Source: JAPPHA01 sp965220985
GTDB taxonomy: Bacteria; Pseudomonadota; Alphaproteobacteria; Rhodobacterales; Rhodobacteraceae
DNA length: 64,000 nucleotides
Direction: 5' to 3'
NCBI GenBank assembly: GCA_965220985.1
Contig: OZ244854.1
Location: 1,302,001 to 1,366,000 of the forward strand
The notes under the pieces were generated by a model. It worked only from the letters and a program-made list of their open reading frames with translations, was not told where the DNA came from and did not search any database. The position numbers and the translations under genes are program-made. Below, one piece after another: positions 55,346 to 64,000 of the stretch; position 1 is the stretch's first letter; each line of letters opens with the position of its first letter.

Positions 55346-55803
55346 CGCTCACGTAACTGTTCAGTTACCGTCGAGCTTGGCACATTCTGTCGGTCTGTCA
55401 ACGTCAATCGAGGTTGAGTTGCCACTGGTTTGGCAGGCTGCGGCCTTGGCATGATGGGCTGAGGCGCGGTCGGGACCACGGGTGGAACGAGCGACACAAG
55501 CTCCGAAACGATGTCATGAGAGTGCCAAGTCACGATGTTGACGGTTTGCATCCGGCATTGACGGGTCATGGTTCCGACGATCAAGAATCTCGCAGTCTTG
55601 TCGAATTCGTTGGTACTGCCTGGGTGTCTCTTCGCCGTGTTCACAATGTCGGCGTCGAAAGCGGCAATCCGTTCATCCGTGTTCTTGAGGGTCCGGAGTG
55701 AGGGCTTGTTGATCGGTACCATTCCACGTCACTGACCTCGACGTTTCGTCCGTGGTCTAGGCCGAGCGCCGGTCACCTTGGAAGGTCGAGCGAGACCAAG
55801 CGC
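55346..55803. other. Intergenic, no convincing gene
   Basis: 458 bp. A 126-codon frame on the minus strand (55342-55722) and a 95-codon frame on the plus strand overlap. Neither has a recognisable domain, ribosome-binding site or normal composition. Left edge of an accessory region. Confidence 0.4.
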
Positions 55804-57825
55804 TCAGAGCTTTGACAACAACTGCTTCGTCTTGCGGTCCCAGAATGAAGACCCGAGAAACTCGGAGCATTCTTCAGCAAGCGCTCGAACATCGAGACCG
55901 AATTCGGAAGCGACCAACGAAATCAAGTGAGCAAATTCTGACGGAGACACTCTCGTGCGACACTTTTCGAAAACACCGAAGAGCTCGAATGTAGTCACGT
56001 ATCGATCGTCTTCCATGATGCTGTCATCCATCGTGCAGAGCCATGCGGTCGCTTCAGTCACGGCGTAGTACGGCGCTTCCGAAAGTTCATCTGCCCATGC
56101 CTTCGAGACAATGTCCCGAAACATGACAACTCGGACATGGTATGAGCAAAGACCGTCACATTGGTGAAGGTAACGAAGCATGAGGTCAGTGGCGTCTTCC
56201 CGGGCAACAAGATATTCGAGCGCTGGCGTGATGGCACCGGGTTCGTCCGAGTCGAAAGGCTCGTGATCATGACGCTTGGCCATGACAAGAAATGTGTCGA
56301 CATAGCGACGCACGGTCGGGGCGATTTCAATCGATTCCTGCTCAATCCGGGCAAAAAATTCCTTTTCATTCAAGATCTCGCCGTGCGTTTTGAAAAACGG
56401 CTCAAAACCGTCCGTGATCATGTCGCTGAATTCAGAGCGCAGCCTCTCAGTCAATTCCTCGAGACATGTTTCCACATCCCCTGGCTTCCAACTCTTCAAC
56501 TGCGACAAACAGGGCAGATAGGTCTCGATATCGGTCAACTCGAGTGATTTTGGCCGAATCCACTCGCAATTTCCTGACGTGAGAATGATCTGGTCGGAGT
56601 CATGCAGCGACATCCCGTCATCCAGCGACACCTTCAAAGAAGACTTCCATTCAGAGATCAGGAGCGTATCACCAAACTCGCGTACAGATTCGATGAGACT
56701 TGTCGACCATCCTGACAGCCCGGACGGTGAGCTTGGCCAACAGATGTCCAAATCCCTGTCTTGGTTTCCCAGAATGTCCCGGACCGGATGATCCTTCCCC
56801 ACTCTGTAGTGGATCCACGGCCCGGGAGGTCCGGTCATCGGTACCCTGCGCAGGCTGGTTTCTGAACGAAAATAGAACGCCTCGCTGTGGCCTGGCCAAA
56901 CGGGCATGCTAAGGCGACTTCCCACGGTTGAACCACGGTTAAAGTCCTTGGGCATGGTACCGGATGGCCAAAGCGAGCCAGGTCCAAAAAGCAGCCGATC
57001 CCGCATCAAGTTTTTGACACGCGTGTCGCTCTCTTGAATCGGGCACGTAGCCACGACGTCTCCGGGTTCAAACCGTTTGTACAAGCTCAGGTCCTCGGTC
57101 TTGAAAACATCGATTTCGATGCCAAGTCTGTGCGAGACCAGAAACTTGTTCTGCCCGAGTTTTCCTTTGTATTGAGGGATCTTTCCGGCGCGCATGATAA
57201 AGCGTCCACATGGGCTTGGTGATCCCAGGGATGTCGAGGTCCCTTTGGGCATCTCCATGATCCGAGGTGTGAGCCGCCTGTTCTTGAAGTCGACCTCCAT
57301 CAACCCGACAGGTCTTGGTCTGCCTTGTGGCATGCTGTCCTCATGAATCGTGCCGAGAATGGCCTCGTCGTATCTCCGAAAAAGTGGAAACCCCAGCGTG
57401 ATGCACGATTCATCGTCCGCTCGTGGCAACTCGAAGTGACGCAGTTCTCCTTTTGAATTGACAAGAAATCTCGGCAGGTCCTGCCAGGCCTCTGCCAGAT
57501 CGGGCAGGCGGTAAATCGCATTGACACGGTCTGACAGTCCGACGCCGATCAAGTCTGTTCCGGCGATGATCCTTATTTCGTGCGCAAACCTCACGGACTC
57601 CAAGCGAGCCACTTCAGCAAGGTCAGCCATCCTGTAAACGACCAAGTCCCTCTTCTTGTCTGCCGACCGACTTTCCCAGGCAAGGACAACCAGCCATGAC
57701 TCGTCCCAGTGCAGGTCCAGAATTGTCCCCTTGGGCAAAGGACAAACCAAACCGATCCGTTCGTTCCCATCGGCTACGGTCACGAAGTTGTCTTCTTTGA
57801 TGCCGTCCTTGTACGCGTAGATCAT
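55804..57825 (-). CDS. Unrecognised 673-residue protein
   Basis: 673 residues, no domain recognised. The N-terminal third is beta-rich with two similar strands: VVYRMADLAEVARL (about 81-94) and AIYRLPDLAEAWQDLPRF. They suggest propeller-like repeats. The C-terminal part (about 430-673) is helical and acidic. It has no signal peptide and no membrane helix, so probably cytoplasmic. It lies 222 bp downstream of the HNH endonuclease in the same direction and may be co-transcribed, but the gap is long. Codon use is less GC-rich than in the flanks by eye. Function unknown; an accessory or defence gene is only a guess. Confidence 0.75.
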   Translation of the reverse strand: MIYAYKDGIKEDNFVTVADGNERIGLVCPLPKGTILDLHWDESWLVVLAWESRSADKKRDLVVYRMADLAEVARLESVRFAHEIRIIAGTDLIGVGLSDRVNAIYRLPDLAEAWQDLPRFLVNSKGELRHFELPRADDESCITLGFPLFRRYDEAILGTIHEDSMPQGRPRPVGLMEVDFKNRRLTPRIMEMPKGTSTSLGSPSPCGRFIMRAGKIPQYKGKLGQNKFLVSHRLGIEIDVFKTEDLSLYKRFEPGDVVATCPIQESDTRVKNLMRDRLLFGPGSLWPSGTMPKDFNRGSTVGSRLSMPVWPGHSEAFYFRSETSLRRVPMTGPPGPWIHYRVGKDHPVRDILGNQDRDLDICWPSSPSGLSGWSTSLIESVREFGDTLLISEWKSSLKVSLDDGMSLHDSDQIILTSGNCEWIRPKSLELTDIETYLPCLSQLKSWKPGDVETCLEELTERLRSEFSDMITDGFEPFFKTHGEILNEKEFFARIEQESIEIAPTVRRYVDTFLVMAKRHDHEPFDSDEPGAITPALEYLVAREDATDLMLRYLHQCDGLCSYHVRVVMFRDIVSKAWADELSEAPYYAVTEATAWLCTMDDSIMEDDRYVTTFELFGVFEKCRTRVSPSEFAHLISLVASEFGLDVRALAEECSEFLGSSFWDRKTKQLLSKL

Positions 57826-58047
57826 CTGGATGAAATTTCCCTGCGTTCAGTCTGCTGCCATTCGCTCCCGCTCGATCGCAATGTGCGGGAGAAAGTCACT
57901 GAATGGAAAAAGGACGGAGTTCACGGGATAAGTCAACTCCCGCTATCATTCGTTGCAGAAAACACTTCCGCGACACGCTGGGCTCTTTTCACATGGTGAG
58001 GATCGGCGGGACAAAGCATGCTTGCCAGAATTGTGTTGATCGATGCG

Positions 58048-58926
58048 TCATTCGATGGGGCCAAAGACTTCGCGGTGATGCCAATCCAGCGAATTGCGGG
58101 CCGGATAGTCTTCGGTCTTTTGCGGAAGCAGGATTTCGCGGTGCGAAAACTGCTCGAGTGCGTGGTCGCGCCCTGGTCCCCTCGCAGCGGGCGCGGTCAT
58201 GACGGTGTATTCGGGCGAGAGCGTGAACGCGCCGGCATCGAATAGCCGATGATGCAAGGCGCACAATGAAAGCCCGTTGCTGACCTTGTCCCGATCAGGT
58301 CCGCCAGCCTTGTGCCACCTGATATGCGCTGCATCGAGTGCCAACAGCGTGCCATGCAGCCGCACGGAAAATCGGCAGACGGCACACTGTTCGCCATAGG
58401 CGTCCAGAACGGCTCGCGAGAAGGCCGAGTCGCGCGATCTGCGGCGCACATGCTCGAATCCGACATCAATTCCGACAGAACGCAGGATGTCATCGTGGAG
58501 AGTTGCCGGGAAATGGGCGTCGAGCAGCGAATACACGATGTCGAGCGCAAGTGTCCTGTCCTGCCGAAATGCCTTGAACACGTCATCTCGCAAGCCGCCC
58601 TGCGCACCTTCCCGCCGCAGCGACGTGATGTGCGCGTGGCCACTTTTCGTTTCGGTGATGTGGGATTCTTGCGGGATTTCCCAGACTCTGTCGCGTCGCA
58701 GATGCCAGAAAGGCAAATCCGGGTTGACGGTTTTCTTGGGCGGTGCGTACTGGCGGAGCAGTCCGACCATTTCCTTGGCAACCGCGTCATAGGTTGCGAG
58801 TCGCGTCTCGTTTCTCAGACACCGCCCGATGGCCCACAAGGCAAGCAGTGGCTTGTGCGGAGCGCGTCTCCCACGCTCCTGAAACACCCTGAGATTGGCG
58901 AACAGTTCCCTGATTTCGTCGGACAT
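58048..58926 (-). CDS. Phosphorothioated-DNA-type restriction endonuclease (SBD-HNH)
   Basis: 292 residues from the ATG at 58926 (MSDEIRELFANLRVF). N-terminal half resembles the sulfur-binding domain of ScoMcrA-type enzymes (RRAPHKPLLALWAIGR, VNPDLPFWHLRRDRVWEI, LDAHFPATLHDDILRSVG). C-terminal HNH nuclease: CAVC, AAHIRWHKAGGPD, NGLSLCALHHRLFDAG. Such type IV enzymes cut DNA that carries phosphorothioate bonds made by Dnd systems. No dnd genes are in the window, as expected if the host itself lacks phosphorothioates. The family is recognised from memory; an ordinary HNH enzyme is the alternative. Confidence 0.85.
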   Translation of the reverse strand: MSDEIRELFANLRVFQERGRRAPHKPLLALWAIGRCLRNETRLATYDAVAKEMVGLLRQYAPPKKTVNPDLPFWHLRRDRVWEIPQESHITETKSGHAHITSLRREGAQGGLRDDVFKAFRQDRTLALDIVYSLLDAHFPATLHDDILRSVGIDVGFEHVRRRSRDSAFSRAVLDAYGEQCAVCRFSVRLHGTLLALDAAHIRWHKAGGPDRDKVSNGLSLCALHHRLFDAGAFTLSPEYTVMTAPAARGPGRDHALEQFSHREILLPQKTEDYPARNSLDWHHREVFGPIE

Positions 58927-59072
58927 CACGGACGGCCTTGAAGTGAGTTGGGCAAGGCGTTGGCCACGATCAGATGCAGATAGACAATTCTGTTCTCGAC
59001 GCACTGGCACGCATCGATCGGAGCGTCATTGGACTTTGGCCAAATCATGTCGTCGAAACGACGTCTCGGAGT

Positions 59073-60810
59073 ATCCGACTATCGCAGCAAGCTCGGTTCA
59101 TTTTGCATGCTCAAGCAAATGGCTCTTGCGGGTCGATTCCGAGAAGTTCGAACGCTCGCGACTGAAGTGGTGTCGGAGTGGTCATGATCGGAAGGTCCGA
59201 TTTACTCGCCCCGGGCAACTGGACCTCGTTCAGTGCCACGGTGGACAAGTCGTCGAGCAACGTTCGGAAGCTCTGGACACATTGTCCGTCGTCTTCGCGC
59301 AGCAGCGGTGCCAGACACCGACGCATGTGCCATTCGACATGGTAACTCAGCATGCACAGGAAAAGTTGCCCGCGCAGGTGATCCTCGGAATGCACTTCGG
59401 TCGCGCCGGTTCGCAGATCAGTCGAATTCATTCGAAGCGCGTGTTCCACAGTCGCCAGACTGTTGTAGGACTCCACGGCGTCGTTCGGCGTGATCGTGTC
59501 GAGACTCGTGCGGATGACGTCGATTCCGTCGAACCGGGCCTCGGCCTCAATCGCCTCTTCGCGTCGAGCCCAGGTCATGCCGTTCTCTTCGATGGCGATG
59601 TCGAAGTGCTTTTCGACCTTCCTGCGGTTGGCGTCTCGCCCCACCCGGCGGCCGATTTTGGCAGCTCCCGAGAGGGTTCCGTCACGAACGGCGGCGGCGA
59701 TCTTCTCCAGCGCCTTCTCGGTGGCCTGCAGCAGGGCTTCGCGCTTGCGGCGACGCTCCTCCTGCAGGCGAGGGTTGAAGCACGCCATCAGGCGTTCGCC
59801 GGGAAAGTCGGGGCTGACGATCTCGGCCACCGCATCGGGAACCAGCGCTTCGGGGACGAGCACCGGATCGCCGCCCGATCTCGGAGCTCTCGCGAGCTTG
59901 CGCAGATCGCTGGTCCTCAGAGCCGAGATCCAGTCCAGTCCCGCCGGTTCGAGGTCCTCGCGAACCCGAGCCGTGGTGATCATGCCGCGATCCCCCACCA
60001 GGGCGATGCGGCTGATGCCGAACCGCTTGCGGATCGTGGCCAGCTGCCCCGCCACGGTGGTCTGGTCCGACGTGTTGCCGTCGAACACCTCGACGGCGAT
60101 CGGACAGCCGTCCGACGCACACAGGAGTCCGAAGACGATCCGCTTCTTGCCCTTCTTGCCGTCCCGGTTGTGTCCGAACGCCGCCAGAGCGCACTTCCGT
60201 CCTTCGACGAAACTCGACGGAACGTCGTAGAGTACCAAAGTCGCGTCGTGCAGATGCCGCCGGGCGAGGCTCTTCTCGATCCACGGCTTTCGCTTGAGCA
60301 GCCAGTCGAGCATGTCGAGCACCTCGTTGCCGGAGACCGGGCCCAGGTTCATCACGGCGCCCAGGCTGCTGCTGGCGGTTTCGGGGGACAGCCTGCGGGC
60401 GGTCGCGAGCTTCGAGTCCGGCGCCATCACACGGGCGACGATCGCGGCGAGGGCCAGATCCCGTTCCCGCGTTCGCTGGCGATGGAGCATGCGTTCGAGG
60501 TCGAGCTTCCTGGCCGTTCCAAGGATCGCCGCCACATGTCCGTGCTGCAGCGATCGGGTGATGCTGCAGACCTCGGAGATGTCGCTGAGCGCGACGCCGC
60601 CCTTCAGGACCGTTCGGAAGCCCTCGACGACTTCCGGCGGGAACTTGGAGAGGTTGGCGATGGTCTTCTTCCGGATCTTCTTGCCTTCTCTCCATGCCTG
60701 TCTGAGCAGGATCGCGGGCTTTCCGGCCTGGTTTGGGACACGTTCGATGTTGAAAGCCATTTTCCGGTTCTACAAGTCTGGGGCAGCGCGCAACATTGCG
60801 TCAGTCGTAT
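59073..60810 (-). mobile_element. Possible extent of an IS1634-type element
   Basis: ATCCGACTATCGCA (59073-59086) and, on the other strand, ATACGACTGACGCA (60797-60810) match at 11 of 14 positions just outside the transposase gene. No target duplication was found, so the ends are tentative. The element lies between the HNH gene and the L,D-transpeptidase gene. Confidence 0.3.
59111..60760 (-). CDS. IS1634-family transposase
   Basis: 549 residues. DDE transposase with the family pattern: Asp in TLVLYDVPSSFVEG, AAFGHNRDGKKGKKRIVFGLL, FDGNTSDQTTVAGQL, the second Asp in IALVGDRGMI, RFDGIDVIRTS, then SYNSLATVEHALRM with the catalytic Glu and MLSYHVEWHMRRCLAPLL. All expected residues are present and the gene is intact, so it may be active. 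A long antisense frame across it is not a gene. Confidence 0.9.
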   Translation of the reverse strand: MAFNIERVPNQAGKPAILLRQAWREGKKIRKKTIANLSKFPPEVVEGFRTVLKGGVALSDISEVCSITRSLQHGHVAAILGTARKLDLERMLHRQRTRERDLALAAIVARVMAPDSKLATARRLSPETASSSLGAVMNLGPVSGNEVLDMLDWLLKRKPWIEKSLARRHLHDATLVLYDVPSSFVEGRKCALAAFGHNRDGKKGKKRIVFGLLCASDGCPIAVEVFDGNTSDQTTVAGQLATIRKRFGISRIALVGDRGMITTARVREDLEPAGLDWISALRTSDLRKLARAPRSGGDPVLVPEALVPDAVAEIVSPDFPGERLMACFNPRLQEERRRKREALLQATEKALEKIAAAVRDGTLSGAAKIGRRVGRDANRRKVEKHFDIAIEENGMTWARREEAIEAEARFDGIDVIRTSLDTITPNDAVESYNSLATVEHALRMNSTDLRTGATEVHSEDHLRGQLFLCMLSYHVEWHMRRCLAPLLREDDGQCVQSFRTLLDDLSTVALNEVQLPGASKSDLPIMTTPTPLQSRAFELLGIDPQEPFA

Positions 60811-61054
60811 CGATGGAATTGTCGACGTGAAACACGGCTACAATGTCCATCAGGCCAAATTTACCCGTACCTGACCGCAAGCCGCCATTGGAGACCGATC
60901 TCGACATGGACAACAGGCACCGAGCAGCGGACATCGACTGGCGACCTCCCGAAACTTTCCCGAGACCGAACCTTGTTGTCCCCGCCGGCGTACTTTCCGA
61001 GCATTCCCGGACCAGCACAGGCTGAGACGGTCATTCTCTCCGAGACACTCAATG

Positions 61055-61552
61055 TCACGGGCGAATGTGAATGGGTGTGCCGATGCGAACCATCGCGTAG
61101 ATCTCAGACATCTGCCTGTCGCTGACGGCGATGCACCCGTCGGTCCAGTCCTTTCGGTTGCGGTTTTTCCGCAGACGGGGTCCGCCGTGAATGAATATGT
61201 CGCGGCCCGGGTCCTGCCCCAGCGCGCGAGCTTCGGCAATGTCCCGTCTGTTCGGGTAGGAGATGCCGAGACTGCGGTAAAAGCGGCTTTGCGGATTTCG
61301 CCGATCGATCCGGTACACGCCTTCAGGCGTGCGTCCGTCGCCTTCCATCTTCTTGTCGCCGACTGGCGAGAACCCGAGATTGACGGGGTAGGAACGAACG
61401 ACCTTGCGGCCATCAAGAAGCCACATGCGCCGCTCTGACTTGTCGACCACAATTCGGTTGACCTCGGGGAGGTTTCGAGATCCATCAAACGGACCACCAC
61501 AGCCCGAGAGCAGGAACGCGACTGCCAATATGACCAGGCATCTCATCATCAT
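61055..61552 (-). CDS. L,D-transpeptidase (YkuD) lipoprotein
   Basis: 165 residues. Lipoprotein signal (VAFLLSGCGG), then a YkuD domain: RIVVDKSERRMWLLDGRKVVRSYPVNLG, DGRTPEGVYRI, and the catalytic region IFIHGGP...DWTDGCIAVSD with His and Cys. Start overlaps the rlmN stop (ATGA), so it is coupled to rlmN. Cross-links or modifies peptidoglycan in the periplasm. Confidence 0.92.
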   Translation of the reverse strand: MMMRCLVILAVAFLLSGCGGPFDGSRNLPEVNRIVVDKSERRMWLLDGRKVVRSYPVNLGFSPVGDKKMEGDGRTPEGVYRIDRRNPQSRFYRSLGISYPNRRDIAEARALGQDPGRDIFIHGGPRLRKNRNRKDWTDGCIAVSDRQMSEIYAMVRIGTPIHIRP

Positions 61553-62724
61553 GCAGATTCAAGCATTCTCTTTGCCGGTTGGTTGCCGCGGGATTTTCTC
61601 TGACGCACCGATTCCGTCTTGAGCTGGCCGCAAGCCGCCATGATGTCAGACCCTCTCGGGGTGCGAACCGGGCTCGAATATCCGGCACTGTTGATGATGC
61701 GGGCGAAACGGTCAATCCGGTCAGGCTCGGAACATGCGTATGGCGAGCCCGGCCACGGATTGAAGGGAATGAGGTTGATCTTCGCCGGTATGCCCTCGAT
61801 CAAACGAACCAGTCGGTGGGCGTCCTCGTCGCTGTCATTCACGTCCCGAAGCATCACGTATTCGAAGATGATCCGCTCGGCATTGGACAGGCGCGGATAA
61901 CTGCGGCATGCGTCCAGCAATGCGGAAAGCGGATACTTCCGGTTGATCGGGACGAGGCGATCTCGCAACTCGTCGGTCGTTGCATGCAAGGAGATCGCCA
62001 GCATGCAGCCGATTTCGCGACCTGCACGGTGAATGCCGGGAACCACGCCGGACGTCGAAAGGGTGATGCGACGCCGGGAGAGCGCAATCCCCTCATCGTC
62101 GCGAATGATCCGCATGGCCTGAATGACGGCATCGAGATTGAGCAAGGGTTCACCCATTCCCATGAGCACGAGATTCGTGATCCGCCGGGTGGAGGATTCG
62201 GGCCTTTCGTCTACGTCTTCGAGGTCGTCGCGGGCGGTGAGAAACTGCGAGACGATTTCCGCAGCGGTGAGATTGCGCACCAGCTTCTGCGTCCCCGTAT
62301 GGCAAAACGGGCAGGTCAACGTGCAGCCGACCTGGCTTGAGATGCACAGCGTCCCGCGATCTTCATCCGGAATGAAGACCGTCTCGATTTCGTGACCGTC
62401 GGTCAGCCGCAGGATGTACTTTCGTGTTCCGTCACGAGATATCAGGCGCTGGGAAACCTCGAGCCTGTCAATCGTCACGAGGGAGGTGAGTCGCGATCTG
62501 AGCGATGCGGGAAGACCGATCATGTCGTCGAATGACGTCACACCCCTGCGAAATGCCCAGGTTCTGATTTCGGTCGCCCGGCGGGTGATGAGCGGTTCGG
62601 GAACGCCGGCACGCGCGAGGATGTTTGTCAGTTCCTCTCGCTGAAGCCCTGTCAATTCAAGAGGATTGCCAAAATCTGCCGTGCCCGACTCAAGGGCAAC
62701 TTCCGAAACTTCAGGAGAGTTCAC
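61549..62724 (-). CDS. rlmN: 23S rRNA A2503/tRNA A37 C2-methyltransferase
   Basis: 391 residues from a GTG at 62724. Radical-SAM methylase with cluster motif CTLTCPFCHTG, SSQVGC, NLVLMGMGEPLLNLD, and the C-terminal catalytic Cys region (RTPRGSDIMAACGQLK). It methylates A2503 of 23S rRNA and A37 of some tRNAs. Upstream of and overlapping the L,D-transpeptidase gene. Confidence 0.97.
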   Translation of the reverse strand: MNSPEVSEVALESGTADFGNPLELTGLQREELTNILARAGVPEPLITRRATEIRTWAFRRGVTSFDDMIGLPASLRSRLTSLVTIDRLEVSQRLISRDGTRKYILRLTDGHEIETVFIPDEDRGTLCISSQVGCTLTCPFCHTGTQKLVRNLTAAEIVSQFLTARDDLEDVDERPESSTRRITNLVLMGMGEPLLNLDAVIQAMRIIRDDEGIALSRRRITLSTSGVVPGIHRAGREIGCMLAISLHATTDELRDRLVPINRKYPLSALLDACRSYPRLSNAERIIFEYVMLRDVNDSDEDAHRLVRLIEGIPAKINLIPFNPWPGSPYACSEPDRIDRFARIINSAGYSSPVRTPRGSDIMAACGQLKTESVRQRKSRGNQPAKRMLESA

Positions 62725-62831
62725 GGCTCAGGCCCACAAGCAAATTGTCGTCCGCGGGCCTTACGCCAGACCTGACTGCTTGTTGGCTCGGGTACTTTCC
62801 TGCTGCCTTGCATTCACCGTCAGCCCTGAAT

Positions 62832-63410
62832 TCAGGAGCAGAGTTCTTTCGCTCGACTGAACGCGCCAGTGAAACCGATAAGCGAGAATGTGTCGGTCGT
62901 GGTCGTTCCCCGCGTGCTGACACCTGTGACGATCGCGGTCGATCCTCGTCTGAATGCCTCATGCAGCTTTCGGTCTTCTTCTTCGCTTCCGGTCCAAGCC
63001 CATTCGTCATCCACGTGCAGGTCAAATGATTCTCCACCGACAGTCACCTTGACGGTCCGGCCTGGATCGAAAGGGTATCCACCGGTAAACGAGATCTCGC
63101 CCTGCGTCGCACTTGCCGGTCTGAACATCACCGACATCTGTGTCGGACCCCGTCGCACAGAGACAGACTTGCCGTTGCGCGTATTGCGTGATCGCTGGGG
63201 GACGGAAGCCGCAAAACACGACTTCTCGCCACCGGCCTCATGGACGTAGACCGACCATTTCTCAATGGTTTGAACCGGTTGGACTTGGGGATCCTGGGCA
63301 GACGCCACAGTCGCGATCATGCTCAAGACCATCGTGGCGCATGCCAGCCATTCGAAACGAAACACGACGGATTCCTGCTGCCTCCATCCTTTTTTGCGAT
63401 GTTCTGCCAT
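62832..63410 (-). CDS. Invasion-associated locus B (IalB) family protein
   Basis: 192 residues. A signal peptide (about residues 20-39, ATMVLSMIATVASA) precedes the IalB domain: EKWSVYVHEAGGEKSCFAAS, RRGPTQMSVMFRPASATQGEISFTGGYPF, RRGSTAIVTGVSTRGTTTTDTFSLIGFT, with two cysteines. The name comes from Bartonella; the family is common in free-living alphaproteobacteria and its function there is unknown. Probably periplasmic. Confidence 0.9.
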   Translation of the reverse strand: MAEHRKKGWRQQESVVFRFEWLACATMVLSMIATVASAQDPQVQPVQTIEKWSVYVHEAGGEKSCFAASVPQRSRNTRNGKSVSVRRGPTQMSVMFRPASATQGEISFTGGYPFDPGRTVKVTVGGESFDLHVDDEWAWTGSEEEDRKLHEAFRRGSTAIVTGVSTRGTTTTDTFSLIGFTGAFSRAKELCS

Positions 63411-63513
63411 GAATTGCCGAGTCAGGCAAGACGGGCAATCGGGTCAGGAATGAGCGTTCGGCCGGACGCACTGCTTCTCAATCCTTGAAAAAACTGTCCA
63501 GCATGGATCGTGA

Positions 63514-64000
63514 TCACTGTCCGCCATGCCTGCGGTTGCCTCGAACCAGTTCTTCGAGGCCCAATGTTTCCGAATCTCTTTCTGATTTTCCGTCATCTTC
63601 ATTTGACCCATCATGGGTCACGACATCGCTGTTCTCGTTGACGGAGTGACCCTCAATGGTGGTTGTGGTGGACGCAGGCTGACCGGACTCGCTGACATTT
63701 TCGACGAACTGGATGTCACGCCTCGGATAAGGAATGTCGATTTCGTTTTCCTTGAGCACGTCCCAAAGAGCGAGGAAAACGTTGCCACGGACATTGGCCA
63801 GCCCCCTCGAAGGATCGGATATCCAGAAACGAAGAACGTAGTCCACCGAACTCTCGCCAAAGGCGGTGATGTGACAGACCGGGCGGGGCTCCGACCTGAC
63901 CCGACCGACTCCTTTGAGGCATTCGACTGAAATACGGCGAACCAGGTGCGGATCGCTGTCATAGCTCACGCCGAAATTGATCTCGAGGCGGACGAGTTGG
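63514..64000 (-). CDS. MscS-type mechanosensitive channel, C-terminal part (runs off window)
   Basis: About 162 residues of the C-terminal cytoplasmic domain; the 5' part lies beyond the window end. Pattern LEINFGVSYDSDPHLVRRI, FGESSVDYVLRFWISDP, LWDVLKENEIDIPYPRRDIQFVEN is typical of MscS. A Ser/Glu-rich tail (about 50 residues) follows the last conserved strand. A GTG at 63969 is not a true start: the frame continues upstream. Confidence 0.9.
   Translation of the reverse strand, partial: QLVRLEINFGVSYDSDPHLVRRISVECLKGVGRVRSEPRPVCHITAFGESSVDYVLRFWISDPSRGLANVRGNVFLALWDVLKENEIDIPYPRRDIQFVENVSESGQPASTTTTIEGHSVNENSDVVTHDGSNEDDGKSERDSETLGLEELVRGNRRHGGQ

Noticed and set aside
55342..55722. 126-codon minus-strand frame between the GMC and the unknown gene
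   Set aside because: No ribosome-binding site or family pattern, a Pro-rich second half, and an end overlapping the GMC start.
58895..60874. 659-codon plus-strand frame across the IS1634 region
   Set aside because: It is antisense to a clear transposase and has no domain of its own; long open antisense frames are common in GC-rich DNA.
1..64000. CRISPR array, rRNA genes or replication origin
   Set aside because: No regularly spaced repeats, no rRNA sequence and no DnaA-box cluster were noticed.

Overview
The window reads as chromosomal DNA of a GC-rich alphaproteobacterium. The genes are dense and on both strands. The Rieske/cytochrome b/cytochrome c1 operon, the frcB-frcC-frcA sugar transporter with its ROK regulator, TRAP and Liv transporters, NDUFA9-type proteins, IalB and the gltD-gltB order are all typical of that class. 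The dapF-mtaB-GST-petABC order suggests the Rhodobacterales or a near relative, but I could not run a search to confirm this.

Layout. 0-2 kb: a Fic-fold protein with a wHTH head and an altered active-site loop, then tRNA-Lys. 2.4-9.8 kb: a dienelactone-hydrolase-like enzyme, dapF-mtaB, a small membrane protein with a GST, and petABC. 10.2-13.0 kb: a one-gene MmeI-like restriction-modification enzyme. 13.0-21.0 kb: a ROK repressor divergent from frcBCA, then a second transporter of the same design. 21.2-32.9 kb: an XRE regulator and a long liv-ALDH-SDR-flotillin operon. A DruA-domain/ISAs1-type insertion sequence splits this operon, and its 10-bp target duplication and inverted repeats are still readable. 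33-36.3 kb: scattered catabolic genes and an orphan ribbon-helix-helix antitoxin. 36.5-39.6 kb: a TRAP dicarboxylate-type transporter (minus strand). 39.9-42.2 kb: a tandem duplication of an NDUFA9-like gene. 42.3-52.1 kb: uppP, gltD-gltB, and GST-queG-SDR. 52.1-55.3 kb: an L,D-transpeptidase, a CAP lipoprotein and a GMC oxidoreductase. 55.8-60.8 kb: an accessory stretch with an unrecognised 673-residue protein, a phosphorothioate-DNA-type HNH endonuclease and an IS1634-type transposase. 61-64 kb: a second L,D-transpeptidase, rlmN, ialB and the C-terminus of an MscS channel.

How the genes work together. Much of the window is solute capture feeding oxidation: four binding-protein transporters plus ALDH, SDR and GMC enzymes. 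Each of the four binding-protein genes is followed by a strong stem-loop before its permease gene, probably to set a high binding-protein:permease ratio. Two self-contained DNA-restricting enzymes lie in two separate accessory insertions. The points most worth following are the IS that cut the last six codons off livF, the DruA-transposase fusion, the unknown protein beside the HNH enzyme, the NDUFA9 duplication with a changed catalytic lysine, and the Fic protein with Gln in place of the catalytic His.
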